From the NCBI GenBank assembly GCA_000437235.1, contig FR897029.1:44600-108599 (forward strand): 64,000 nt of DNA. Reading direction: 5' to 3'. A program made the translations under genes and the position numbers. A model generated the notes under the pieces. The model saw nothing but the letters and a program-made list of their open reading frames with translations. It ran no database searches and was not told the origin of the DNA. Of this stretch, positions 41,730-50,610 are shown piece after piece (position 1 is the stretch's first letter; each line of letters begins with the position of its first letter). The DNA comes from Coprobacillus sp. CAG:826 (GTDB lineage Bacteria; Bacillota_I; Bacilli_A; RFN20; CAG-826).

Positions 41730-44333
41730 CTAATGAAAAGCAGCTAATTTTGCTTTTAATGTCGTGTATTGATCTTGGTTTTTCTTTAATTTTTCTTGTT
41801 CTAATGCGATTTTTTCTTTCGGCGCTTTTTGAATAAAACCAGGATTCGATAACATCTTTTCACCACGGGCGATTTCGCTTTCTAAACGAGCAAGTTCTAA
41901 TTGAAGTTTCTTTTTGAGTTCTTCTGGATCTGTATCATCTTGCACGCTCATTTCTACATTATGATAAACGAATAGGGTTGCATTTTTCTTTTCTTTTATC
42001 GCTTCATTAAAATGAATTTCTTTAGCAAAGGTAAAGCGTTCTAAATAAGGACGATAGGCATCAAATCCATGATGTTGGTCGTTGATGCATAACGTAATTG
42101 GCGCATTGGGCGCTAAATCATGTTCTACTTTATAAGAACGAATATCTTGAATCATTTTAATTAAAATGGAGATTTCTTCTTGGGCTTTCTTATCCATATA
42201 TTGTTCTTCGACTTCTGGATAAGCCGCTAACATGATGCTTTCTAAGTGACCAGGAAGATTTTGATAGATTTCTTCGGCAAAGAATGGCGTATAAGGATAA
42301 ATCATCATTAAAATGGATTTTAAGCACTTATGAAGTACTAAATGCGTCATGTGCTTTGCTTCTTCATTATCGCCTTGTAAGGTTACTTTAGACATTTCAA
42401 TATACCAAGAGCAGAAATCATCATAGACGAAGTTATATAAATGTGTGGAAGCATTCGCTAATTCGTATTTATCCATGTTCATTTTAACACTACTAATCGT
42501 GGTTTCTAATTCACTTAAAATGAAACGATCTAACGCATTGCATTTACTAAAATCAATGGGTTCTTCTTTAAAATCTTCTGGTAAATTCATGAAGATATAA
42601 CGAGCGGCATTCCAAATTTTGTTGAGATAATTTTGCGCCGCTTGTAATTTTTCATCACTATAACGGGAATCTAGTCCTGGGGTCGAATTCGTAGTAATGA
42701 AATAACGTAAAGCATCAGCACCATAGTCATGAATGACTTGAATAGGATCTACGCCATTTCCTAAGGATTTGGACATTTTTCTTCCTTCAGGGTCACGAAT
42801 TAAACCATGAATTAAGCAGTCACGGAAAGGTGCTCTATGCGTGAATTCTAAAGATTGGAAAATCATACGGCTGACCCAGAAGAAAATAATATCGTAGGCC
42901 GTTACCATGACATCGATGGGGAAATAGCGTTTAAAATCTTCAGTTTCATTGGGCCAACCTAAAGTGGAAAATGGCCATAATGCACTGCTAAACCAGGTAT
43001 CTAATACGTCTTCATCTTGGACATAGTTTTCAATATCTTTGGGTGGATTTTCGCTCACAACCACTTCTCCTGTTACTTTATGATAGTAAGCAGGAATACG
43101 GTGTCCCCACCATAATTGACGAGAAATACACCAGTCTTCAGCTTTTTCCATCCAGCTAGTAAAGACTTTTTCAAAACGTTCAGGATAGAAATGAACTTTA
43201 TCATCACTTTCTTGGTTCTTTAAAGCTTGTTCCGCTAATGGACGCATTTTAATAAACCATTGTTTGGATAAATAAGGTTCAACGACGGCATCACTTCTTT
43301 CGGAGTGACCGACGGAGTGAATCATATTTTCAATACGAATTAAATCGCCTTGTTTTTCAATAGCTTCTACTAATTGTTTACGGCATTCAAAACGATCTAA
43401 ACCATTATAAATACCTGCATTTTCATTCATCGTTGCGTTTTGATTCATGACGATGGGGTGTGGGAAGCCATATTTTTCACCAATAATAAAGTCATTCGGG
43501 TCATGCGCTGGCGTACATTTCATGGCACCTGTTCCGAATTCCACATCGACATATTCATCGGTAATAATCGGTAATAAATCCCCGTTAGCGGGGTTAATGA
43601 CCTTTTTACCTACCACATCTTTATAACGTTCATCTTTAGGGTTTACCACTACGCAGACGTCACCAAACATCGTTTCTGGACGTGTTGTTGCCACTTCTAA
43701 ATAACGTGATTTATCTTCTAACCAATATTTAAAATAATAGAATTGTCCGGGATCATCTTTATGAATAACTTCAATATTACTTAAAGCGGTCATTTGGACA
43801 GGGTCCCAGTTAATAATTCTTTCACCTTGATAAATTAAGCCCTTATTATATAAGGTTACGAAAACATGTTTAACGGCTTTCGATAATCCTTCATCTAGGG
43901 TAAAACGTTCTTTCGAGTAATCGAGCATTAAACCCATGGTTTTCCATTGTTCATGGATGGATTCAGCATATTCTTTTTTCCATTTCCATGCTTCTTTTAA
44001 GAAACCTTCTCTTCCTAAATCATAACGAGAAATACCTTGCTCTCTTAATCGAGCGTCCACTTTGGCTTGGGTAGCAATACCGGCATGATCCATACCCGGG
44101 AGCCATAAGACATCGTAACCACACGCTTTTTTATAACGCGCTAAAATATCTTGAATGGTCGTATTAAAAGCGTGTCCAATATGTAATTTACCCGTAACAT
44201 TGGGTGGGGGAATTACCATAGAGAATTTAGGAGCGTTTTGATCGCCACCTGCTTTAAAATAGCCTTTCTCTTTCCAAAAATCATACTTTCCTTGTTCTAC
44301 TTTTTCATGGTCGTAATGTTTATTAAGTGCCAT
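41730..44333 (-). CDS. valS: Valyl-tRNA synthetase
   Basis: 867 residues, full length, class I. The HIGH motif is HIGH at residues 51-54 (PPPNVTGKLHIGHAF), and the KMSKS motif occurs intact in GRKMSKSLGNGVDPI. The editing domain shows VATTRPETMFGDVCVVVNPKD and GTGAMKCTPAHDPNDF. A C-terminal coiled coil (about residues 800-865) ends the protein, as in bacterial ValRS. It is controlled by its own T-box with a GUC specifier. In B. subtilis it follows ysxE and spoVID, as here, with folC normally downstream. Confidence 0.97.
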   Translation of the reverse strand: MALNKHYDHEKVEQGKYDFWKEKGYFKAGGDQNAPKFSMVIPPPNVTGKLHIGHAFNTTIQDILARYKKACGYDVLWLPGMDHAGIATQAKVDARLREQGISRYDLGREGFLKEAWKWKKEYAESIHEQWKTMGLMLDYSKERFTLDEGLSKAVKHVFVTLYNKGLIYQGERIINWDPVQMTALSNIEVIHKDDPGQFYYFKYWLEDKSRYLEVATTRPETMFGDVCVVVNPKDERYKDVVGKKVINPANGDLLPIITDEYVDVEFGTGAMKCTPAHDPNDFIIGEKYGFPHPIVMNQNATMNENAGIYNGLDRFECRKQLVEAIEKQGDLIRIENMIHSVGHSERSDAVVEPYLSKQWFIKMRPLAEQALKNQESDDKVHFYPERFEKVFTSWMEKAEDWCISRQLWWGHRIPAYYHKVTGEVVVSENPPKDIENYVQDEDVLDTWFSSALWPFSTLGWPNETEDFKRYFPIDVMVTAYDIIFFWVSRMIFQSLEFTHRAPFRDCLIHGLIRDPEGRKMSKSLGNGVDPIQVIHDYGADALRYFITTNSTPGLDSRYSDEKLQAAQNYLNKIWNAARYIFMNLPEDFKEEPIDFSKCNALDRFILSELETTISSVKMNMDKYELANASTHLYNFVYDDFCSWYIEMSKVTLQGDNEEAKHMTHLVLHKCLKSILMMIYPYTPFFAEEIYQNLPGHLESIMLAAYPEVEEQYMDKKAQEEISILIKMIQDIRSYKVEHDLAPNAPITLCINDQHHGFDAYRPYLERFTFAKEIHFNEAIKEKKNATLFVYHNVEMSVQDDTDPEELKKKLQLELARLESEIARGEKMLSNPGFIQKAPKEKIALEQEKLKKNQDQYTTLKAKLAAFH

Positions 44334-44351
44334 AAATTTACCTCCAAAAAA

Positions 44352-44580
44352 TAAAAAAAACGTCCGTCAAAGGACGCTAAGAAGCGCGGTACCACCTTTG
44401 TTTTTAGCTCATGAGCTAAACACTTTACTTTTTACGCAAGTTTACGGGCTTTTCGCCAAAGCTCCCAAGCGACCTTCCTCATATCTTCTCTCTAGTTTCA
44501 CCAATCCTAGAGTCTCTAAACAAAAGATATTTCGTACTCCTCTTGTTCAACGCGTTTACATTGTAGCAAAAAAATAAAAA
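44352..44580 (-). promoter_or_regulatory. T-box leader and promoter of valS
   Basis: T-box AAGGTGGTACCGCG (44398-44385) on the minus strand; antiterminator arms CAAAGG (44400-44395) and CCTTTG (44373-44368); terminator stem CGTCC / GGACG (44376-44372 and 44365-44361) with eight Ts. The specifier is GTC (44473-44471), a Val codon, in GAAGGTCGC. An extended -10, TGC-TACAAT (hexamer 44565-44560), marks the likely promoter about 12 bases before the leader start. Confidence 0.93.
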
Positions 44581-44782
44581 AAGGAAAAGGTTTTTTAAAC
44601 GAAAATACAATTTAACTTCATATTTAAAAAGCTTTAAAGTATACAATCGTTCATTACGATTGCATTTAATTGATTTTCTTATTTTTTAATTCATAATCTA
44701 AGTGTCCATCAAAATGTAAAAAATATAAAAATATTGCTTTATTTTATGTTAAAATAAAATTGTACTTAGGAGGTACAAAGTT
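44581..44782. other. AT-rich divergent interval between valS and SPFH genes
   Basis: No gene. Contains an inverted repeat CAATCGT / ACGATTG (44644-44650 and 44656-44662) without a T-run, and on the plus strand TGT-TAAAAT (hexamer 44750-44755), an extended -10 that would start the SPFH transcript about 20 bases before its ATG. Confidence 0.4.
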
Positions 44783-45814
44783 ATGGTACAAACATTAATT
44801 TTAGCTAGTGCATTAAGCGCAGGTGCTATTGTGGGAATTGTTCTCGGCGGAATTCTTCTTATCATCTGCTTATCTAGCATTCGTATTGTCTCACAAGCCG
44901 AAGAATACATTGTTGAATTCTTAGGAAAATATCGTCATACCTGGACCGCAGGTATTCACTTTTTAATTCCTTTCTTTGAAAGAGTTTCTAACAAAGTTAT
45001 TTTAAAAGAAGCGGTTCTTGATTCAAAGCCACAGCCAGTAATTACGAAAGATAACGTCACCATCAATATTGATTCCGTCGTTTATTTCTATGTCTTTGAT
45101 TCTAAATCCTTCACTTATGGTGCAGTAAATCCACTCAATGCTTTAGATAACTTATCCGCAACGACCTTAAGAAATATTATTGGTACAATGACGTTAGATG
45201 ATACTTTAACTTCTCGGGATATTATTAATGGCAAAATGACCGAAATCTTAGATGAAGCTACCGATAAATGGGGAATTAAAGTTACCCGTTGCGAAGTAAA
45301 GAACATCATTCTTCCAAAAGAAATTCAATCCGCAATGGAAAAACAAATGAAAGCAGAACGTGAAAAACGTGAAGCCGTCTTACTTGCCGAAGCACATCAA
45401 GAGTCCGTTATTAAACGTGCGGAAGGTGATAAACAAGCAAGAATCTTAGAAGCTGAAGGTCAAAGAGATGCCGAAATTGCTCGTGCCGAAGGTGAAGCGA
45501 AAGCCTTATTATTAAAGAAACAATCCGAAGCAGAAACCTTAAGAATTCTTACTGAAGCTCACCCTTCTCTAGAAGTTATTGAATTAATGCGCTTTGAAGC
45601 CATGGCAAAAGTTGCTGATGGTAAAGCTAGTAAAATTATTATCCCTACCGATATGACAACCATGATTCGTAAGAGTGTTGCTTTTAATGAATCCACCGGT
45701 TTAGGCGATGTCACTGCTTCTGGAACAGATTCTACCGAAGAGAATCCTGATGATCTTTGCTGTGATAAAGAAGCTAGAGACGCCCATATTCAACAAGAAA
45801 AAAAGAATTTATAA
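44783..45814 (+). CDS. SPFH/Band 7 membrane protein (stomatin-like)
   Basis: 343 residues. One N-terminal membrane segment (about 10-32) is followed by an SPFH domain (SIRIVSQAEEYIVEFLGKYRHTWTAGIHFLIPFFERV, VITKDNVTINIDSVVYFYV, TTLRNIIGTMTLDDTLTSRDIING, WGIKVTRCEVKNIILP). A long Glu/Ala/Lys coiled coil (about 185-260) follows. The pattern is that of QmcA/stomatin-type scaffolds of membrane microdomains. The C-terminal ~40 residues are polar with a Cys pair (DLCCDKEARD). No NfeD partner gene is adjacent, which is usual for this family. Own promoter and terminator. Confidence 0.9.
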   Translation: MVQTLILASALSAGAIVGIVLGGILLIICLSSIRIVSQAEEYIVEFLGKYRHTWTAGIHFLIPFFERVSNKVILKEAVLDSKPQPVITKDNVTINIDSVVYFYVFDSKSFTYGAVNPLNALDNLSATTLRNIIGTMTLDDTLTSRDIINGKMTEILDEATDKWGIKVTRCEVKNIILPKEIQSAMEKQMKAEREKREAVLLAEAHQESVIKRAEGDKQARILEAEGQRDAEIARAEGEAKALLLKKQSEAETLRILTEAHPSLEVIELMRFEAMAKVADGKASKIIIPTDMTTMIRKSVAFNESTGLGDVTASGTDSTEENPDDLCCDKEARDAHIQQEKKNL

Positions 45815-45862
45815 AAAAACCATGTAATTCCACATGGTTCAAATAAGTAATATGTTTTACTT

Positions 45863-45891
45863 AGCCAAGGTCAAAAGCCTTGGCTTTTTTT
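45863..45891 (+). terminator. Terminator of the SPFH gene
   Basis: Eight-bp stem AGCCAAGG (45863-45870) / CCTTGGCT (45878-45885), seven-base loop, seven Ts. The T-run reaches the stop codon of the convergent ysxE-like gene. Confidence 0.88.
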
Positions 45892-46834
45892 AGTTTTCTT
45901 TCGTTTCTTTTGGTGCTTCTTTATTCATTTTCATTAAGGAGGTGGCAAATTCTTCTACGGTATGAAGATACGCCAAAGATTGGAAAATGGATTCAATATC
46001 CTCAATATCATTCGCTTTTCTTTCAATTTTAGGTATAAAAAGAAATGCTAAAAGCCATTCTTTTTCATAATTTTCTAAAGGATGAATGGCAAAATATTCT
46101 TTCATTAATGAAGCGATATCAATTCGAGAGGAATAGGCGACTTCAAAAAGAGATTTTAAATCATAGATAGAAGGCGCTATCGCCATTTTATCTAAAGAAA
46201 TGATTTTTTGATGTTTGACGATGACATGCTCATAGGCAAAGTTTTGATAGGTTAAGGATAAACGAATCGCACCTAATCGTTTCCATTCATCTTCAAGATT
46301 ATCTACTCGTCTCCCCGCTTCTAAAAGAGACTTCATAAAGTGATCATAGTTCATTAAAAAATACCAATCACTAGGGGTATGATAATCACTTCTTTCTACT
46401 CTTTCCATCCGACTTTGTAATTCTTTTTTTACAGTTTGAATTTGTTGCTCTAAATAATTTAATGATTCATCGAAAAAACCGTCACTGACTTTGACTTCAT
46501 AGGAAGAAGAATGATGGAGGTATGCTAAAGCTTTTACATAAAAATGTAATCGAATATCTTGATGAAGTTGTGCTTCATCTTGAATAAATGGAGTAATGGA
46601 AAAATATAAATTTTCATAGTTTTCAATATAGTTATCGTATTTTGATTGAATCGGAATTAAAAATAAATCTAGGTTCAGCATGTTTAAACGTGAAAACATG
46701 ATGGCTTCGGAAGGATTATCATGATATTTCAAAATATAAATGCCTTCTACGCAATAAATTTTGTATGCTTTTACGGTTAATTTAATGATAGATTCAACGT
46801 GTAAATTATATTTTGCTTCTATAAACTGTTTCAT
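45890..46834 (-). CDS. ysxE: YsxE-like spore-coat kinase-fold protein (CotS family)
   Basis: 314 residues with an aminoglycoside-phosphotransferase/CotS-like layout: an N-lobe (KAYKIYCVEGIYILKYHDNPSEAI), a helical middle, and SLTYQNFAYEHVIVKHQKIISLDKMAIAPSIYDLKSLFEVAY in place of the catalytic HGD..p.N / iDfD segment. The normal catalytic HGD is not recognisable (SLTYQNF), so it may be an inactive pseudokinase. Identification leans on position directly after spoVID and before valS, as B. subtilis ysxE. It starts inside the last codons of spoVID (4-base overlap). Confidence 0.7.
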   Translation of the reverse strand: MKQFIEAKYNLHVESIIKLTVKAYKIYCVEGIYILKYHDNPSEAIMFSRLNMLNLDLFLIPIQSKYDNYIENYENLYFSITPFIQDEAQLHQDIRLHFYVKALAYLHHSSSYEVKVSDGFFDESLNYLEQQIQTVKKELQSRMERVERSDYHTPSDWYFLMNYDHFMKSLLEAGRRVDNLEDEWKRLGAIRLSLTYQNFAYEHVIVKHQKIISLDKMAIAPSIYDLKSLFEVAYSSRIDIASLMKEYFAIHPLENYEKEWLLAFLFIPKIERKANDIEDIESIFQSLAYLHTVEEFATSLMKMNKEAPKETKEN

Positions 46835-47607
46835 TTTTTGATTTGTAAAAGCATACCATCCTTAAGTTCAATTCCTCGATTTTTAACAAATAACTGCTCT
46901 TCGGATATATCAAATTTAGCGGCAATTGATGAATAGGTGTCATTTTTTTGAACGCGGTAGAAGGAAGTCGTCACTAACATCGGTTCACTTTGAAACCATT
47001 TGACGTCTTGATTTCTTGCCACTTCTTCCGTTTCTTCTAACATAGGATTGACTTCAATACCTTCTTCTTGTTTTTCTTCTTTTTTCTCTTCTTTTGGTGC
47101 ATCTTCATCTTCTAAAGTCGAAAACATCATCGCGCCATCTTGATGCATCAAGTTCTCTAATTCCTGGGCTTGATCTTCACTTAAAAAAGTACGCGCTTTT
47201 TCTAAGGTCATCTCAATCGGTGGTTCTTTAATTTCTAAAAATGAATCATCATGTTTTTCTTCCATCGAAAAATTTTCTTTCACTGCCTCACTACCTTCTA
47301 AAATACACTTGATATGGAAAATCACTTGTCTTTCACCAATTTCATACGTTGAATCTTCTACTCTTAAATGAAGTCCTCGCATATCGCAGATTTGTTCATT
47401 GGGGCACATAATATCGACGTCTAAAGTATCACTGATTGGAAAAGATTCATCTTCATTATGTCCAACTGCGGATATTCCAATTTCTCCTTGCACTCTAATT
47501 CCTTCAAATAAAGTAACATACGTAAAATGATCATCTACAATAATAGAATCTAAATTTTGAATCGATTCTTCTAATGGAATCGTTTTATCTAATAAAAATG
47601 ATGGCAT
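46831..47607 (-). CDS. spoVID: SpoVID-like spore coat morphogenetic protein with LysM
   Basis: 258 residues, less than half of B. subtilis SpoVID (575). The N-terminal beta domain FLLDKTIPLEESIQNLDSIIVDDHFTYVTLFEGIRVQGEIGISAVGH matches the SpoVID/SipL encasement domain. A region (EKARTFLSEDQAQELENLM) and an acidic low-complexity linker (KEEKKEEKQEEGIE) follow. The C-terminus is one LysM domain (YRVQKNDTYSSIAAKFDISEEQLFVKNRGIELKDGMLLQIKK). SpoVID links coat layers to the spore surface. Its AGGAGG lies in a terminator-like hairpin (47608-47645). Confidence 0.83.
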   Translation of the reverse strand: MPSFLLDKTIPLEESIQNLDSIIVDDHFTYVTLFEGIRVQGEIGISAVGHNEDESFPISDTLDVDIMCPNEQICDMRGLHLRVEDSTYEIGERQVIFHIKCILEGSEAVKENFSMEEKHDDSFLEIKEPPIEMTLEKARTFLSEDQAQELENLMHQDGAMMFSTLEDEDAPKEEKKEEKQEEGIEVNPMLEETEEVARNQDVKWFQSEPMLVTTSFYRVQKNDTYSSIAAKFDISEEQLFVKNRGIELKDGMLLQIKK

Positions 47608-47645
47608 AAAAAAACCTCCTACTTCAATATAGAAAGTAAGAGGTT
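47608..47645 (-). terminator. engB terminator hairpin containing the spoVID Shine-Dalgarno
   Basis: Minus strand arms AACCTCTTACTT (47645-47634) and AAGTAGGAGGTT (47624-47613), twelve pairs with one G-U, nine-base loop, then seven Ts and the spoVID ATG. AGGAGG in the 3' arm is the only ribosome site. Confidence 0.78.
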
Positions 47646-47657
47646 AAAATATGTTTT

Positions 47658-48239
47658 TTATTTTAAAAGTTGCGCAATGACAAGACGAAGCTTTTCAATT
47701 GAAGCACGGTCACGGATAGAAGTATATAAAACTTGATAATTCGAATTTCCTAACGCGGAAACAATTCTTTTATTCATTAATGCTTTTTCTTTTTGATTGA
47801 GCTTATCGCATTTGGTCATGCAGATGACTAAAGGAAAATGAAGTTCTTGAATGTACATCATTAAATCACGATCTTCTTCTTCAATTTCTCTTCTTGAGTC
47901 TAATAAGAAGATGACCCCATAAAGGGTTTTGCTTTCTTTAAAATACTCTTCCATCATCGTACCAAAGCGAAGGGCATGATCTTGTCCCGCTTTACTATAG
48001 CCATATCCAGGTGCGTCTACAAAATAGATGCCATTTTTCAAAGAAAAATAGTTTAATAAACGCGTATGTCCTGGTTTAGAGGAAGTAAACGCTAAAGAAC
48101 GATTATCACATAAAGCATTCAGAAGTGAACTTTTTCCCACATTAGAGCGGCCAATGAAGATAATTTCTTTTTTAGTATCTTCCGGTCTTTCTTTTAATGA
48201 TGTAGCGGATTTAACGAAGGTTGCTGAACGAAAATCCAT
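47658..48239 (-). CDS. engB: Ribosome biogenesis GTPase EngB (YsxC)
   Basis: 193 residues. GTPase motifs: P-loop IGRSNVGKSSLLNAL (residues 29-43), switch II YFVDAPGYGYSKAG, and TKCDK for base recognition. EngB/YsxC assists 50S assembly. It starts three bases after the lon stop, so the two are cotranscribed, as in B. subtilis lonA-ysxC. Confidence 0.97.
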   Translation of the reverse strand: MDFRSATFVKSATSLKERPEDTKKEIIFIGRSNVGKSSLLNALCDNRSLAFTSSKPGHTRLLNYFSLKNGIYFVDAPGYGYSKAGQDHALRFGTMMEEYFKESKTLYGVIFLLDSRREIEEEDRDLMMYIQELHFPLVICMTKCDKLNQKEKALMNKRIVSALGNSNYQVLYTSIRDRASIEKLRLVIAQLLK

Positions 48240-48242
48240 ACG

Positions 48243-50561
48243 CTACACCATCGCCTCTTTGATTGCGTCATCGACGCATTCAATTAAAACAATGCGAAGT
48301 TGTTTTTTCACTTCTTCAGGGACTTCTGATAGGTTTTTCTCATTTTCCTTTGGAATTAGAATCGTCGAAATGCCTGAGCGTGCGGCCGCTAAAGACTTTT
48401 CGCGTAAGCCTCCAATTGGAATGGCTTTTCCGCGTAAAGTGACTTCACCGGTCATCGCTACACTTGCTTTTACTTTTCTTCCCGTTAAAGAAGAAAGAAT
48501 CGCTAAGGTAATGGCAACACCTGCGGAAGGTCCATCTTTAGGAATTGCACCTTCTGGGAAATGGATATGGATATCTTGATTCATAAAGATATCGGGATCA
48601 ATTCCGTATTTTTCGGCATTACTGCGTACATAATCTAAGGCAATGGAAGAAGATTCTTTCATCACATCACCTAAACTACCTGTTAAAACTAAAGCGCCTT
48701 TTCCTTTAAAGTGCGTGACTTCAATTGGAAGAATATCGCCACCATATTGGGTATAGGCTAAGCCAGTCACTACACCGACTTGGTCTTCTTTTTCTTTTTC
48801 ACTATCGTCAAAGCGTTCCATGCCTAAGAATTCTACGACTTCTTTTGGTGTAATCGAATAATTCTTATCTTTATCCCCAGAATGAAGGATTTGGACGACC
48901 ACTTTACGGCAACAGCTACCAATTAAACGTTCGAGTTCACGAACGCCAGATTCACGCGTATAACGGCGAATGATATATTGAATCGCTTCATCTTCAAAGA
49001 AGATATTTTCAGGTGCTAAACCGTTATTCAAAATTTGCTTTGGAATCAAGTGTTCTTTCGCAATATGCATTTTTTCAATTTCGGTATAGCTTGTGACTTC
49101 AATCATTTCCATACGATCGCGTAATGGTCCAGGAATATTCTCGACTTGGTTAGCGGTCGCAATGAATAAAACATGACTTAAGTCATAAGGTTCTTCTAAA
49201 TAGTTATCATTAAAAGCAAAGTTTTGTTCAGGGTCTAATACTTCTAATAAGGCACTTGCCGGGTCTCCTTTATAGCTAGAAGCGAGTTTATCCACTTCAT
49301 CTAATAAGAAGACAGGGTTAATGACACCACATTTTTTCATACCGGAAATAATTCTACCTGGTAAAGCACCAACATAGGTACGACGGTGACCACGGATTTC
49401 CGCTTCATCGGAAATACCACCTAATGAGGCTTTAAAAAACTTTCTTCCTAAAGCACGAGCAATGGATTTACCTAATGAAGTTTTACCAACACCTGGTGGA
49501 CCATAGAAGCAAAGAATTGGCGCTTTTAAAGAAGCGGTCATTTTCTTTACTGCTAAGTATTCGATAATTCTCTTTTTGACTTTATCTAAGCCATAATGAT
49601 CTTCATTTAAGATACGGGTAACTTCATCTAAGTCCTCGTTATCTTCGGTTTGTTGATACCATGGAGTATTTACAAGCCAATCTAAGTAATTCATGATCAT
49701 TGAAGCTTCTAAGGAAGCTTGTGGCATATTTTCAAAGCGTTTGGCTTCGGTTTTAAATTTACTTTTTACATAATCGGGATAGGGGTTATTTTCCACTCTT
49801 TCCGCCATTTTTTCAATGGAGGAAGCATCATCGTCTTGTTCACCGAGTTCACTACGGATTGCGCGTAATTTTTCGCGTAAGAAGTATTCTTTTTGACTCT
49901 TCTCCGCCGATTTTCTCACTTCGGTTTCTAAGCGACGATCTAATTCCGATATTTCTTTTTCATCATTTAAATATTCTAGAATAATATAAAGACGTTTATT
50001 GACATCAAGTGTCGAAAGTAAAGCTTGTTTCTTTTCGGTGGAAAGGGGTAAATAATGGCCTAAGGAATCAGATAATTCATCTGCCGATACACCTTTAGCG
50101 AATTGATTAATTAAGGTTTTAGGCATATTTAAAGCAATGCCATCTACCTTTTCTAACATTTGCGCAATGTTATTCACAAGCGCTACTTCTTCTTTATGCT
50201 CACCCATAATACTATCTACAGGTTTTGCATCACAAACATAAGATCCATTTTCCGTAGAAAAAGAAGTAATTTGTACTCTAGAAATAGGTTTCACTTTGAT
50301 GCGTAAGTAGCCCTTTTGATCTGAGCATGAAATAATCTTACTAACGACACCGATATCATAGATATCTTCACTTTTTGGTTCGGCATCATCAGGATTTTTT
50401 TGCGCCGAGATTAAAAGAAGCGAATCGCATTCGTTTTGGGAAATTTCAATTGCCTTCATGGAAAAAGGACGAGCGGCATCAATGGTCACTACAATATTAG
50501 GAAATAGGACCATACCTCTAGTTACTAATAAAGGTAAGCGTAAGGTTTCTTCGGTATTCAT
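48243..50561 (-). CDS. lon: ATP-dependent protease Lon (LonA type)
   Basis: 772 residues. N-terminal substrate domain (LPLLVTRGMVLFPNIVVTIDAARPFSMKAI), central AAA+ module (Walker A FYGPPGVGKTSLGKSIARALGR, Walker B NPVFLLDEVDKLASSY, and GHRRTYVGALPGRII) and a C-terminal serine protease domain. The catalytic Ser is in PKDGPSAGVAITLAI and the Lys in the following GEVTLRGKAIPIGGLREK. It degrades misfolded and short-lived proteins. No CIRCE or CtsR site was seen upstream, only a strong AGGAGG. ClpX and LonB, which separate tig and lonA in B. subtilis, are absent. Confidence 0.97.
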   Translation of the reverse strand: MNTEETLRLPLLVTRGMVLFPNIVVTIDAARPFSMKAIEISQNECDSLLLISAQKNPDDAEPKSEDIYDIGVVSKIISCSDQKGYLRIKVKPISRVQITSFSTENGSYVCDAKPVDSIMGEHKEEVALVNNIAQMLEKVDGIALNMPKTLINQFAKGVSADELSDSLGHYLPLSTEKKQALLSTLDVNKRLYIILEYLNDEKEISELDRRLETEVRKSAEKSQKEYFLREKLRAIRSELGEQDDDASSIEKMAERVENNPYPDYVKSKFKTEAKRFENMPQASLEASMIMNYLDWLVNTPWYQQTEDNEDLDEVTRILNEDHYGLDKVKKRIIEYLAVKKMTASLKAPILCFYGPPGVGKTSLGKSIARALGRKFFKASLGGISDEAEIRGHRRTYVGALPGRIISGMKKCGVINPVFLLDEVDKLASSYKGDPASALLEVLDPEQNFAFNDNYLEEPYDLSHVLFIATANQVENIPGPLRDRMEMIEVTSYTEIEKMHIAKEHLIPKQILNNGLAPENIFFEDEAIQYIIRRYTRESGVRELERLIGSCCRKVVVQILHSGDKDKNYSITPKEVVEFLGMERFDDSEKEKEDQVGVVTGLAYTQYGGDILPIEVTHFKGKGALVLTGSLGDVMKESSSIALDYVRSNAEKYGIDPDIFMNQDIHIHFPEGAIPKDGPSAGVAITLAILSSLTGRKVKASVAMTGEVTLRGKAIPIGGLREKSLAAARSGISTILIPKENEKNLSEVPEEVKKQLRIVLIECVDDAIKEAMV

Positions 50562-50579
50562 AACTTTTCACCTCCTATA

Positions 50580-50610
50580 GAAAAGAAGAGAAAATGCAAG
50601 CATTTTCTCT
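50580..50610 (-). terminator. Terminator of tig
   Basis: Minus strand AGAGAAAATGC / GCATTTTCTCT arms (50610-50600 and 50597-50587), then TCTTTTC. The first arm begins inside the tig stop codon. Confidence 0.75.
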
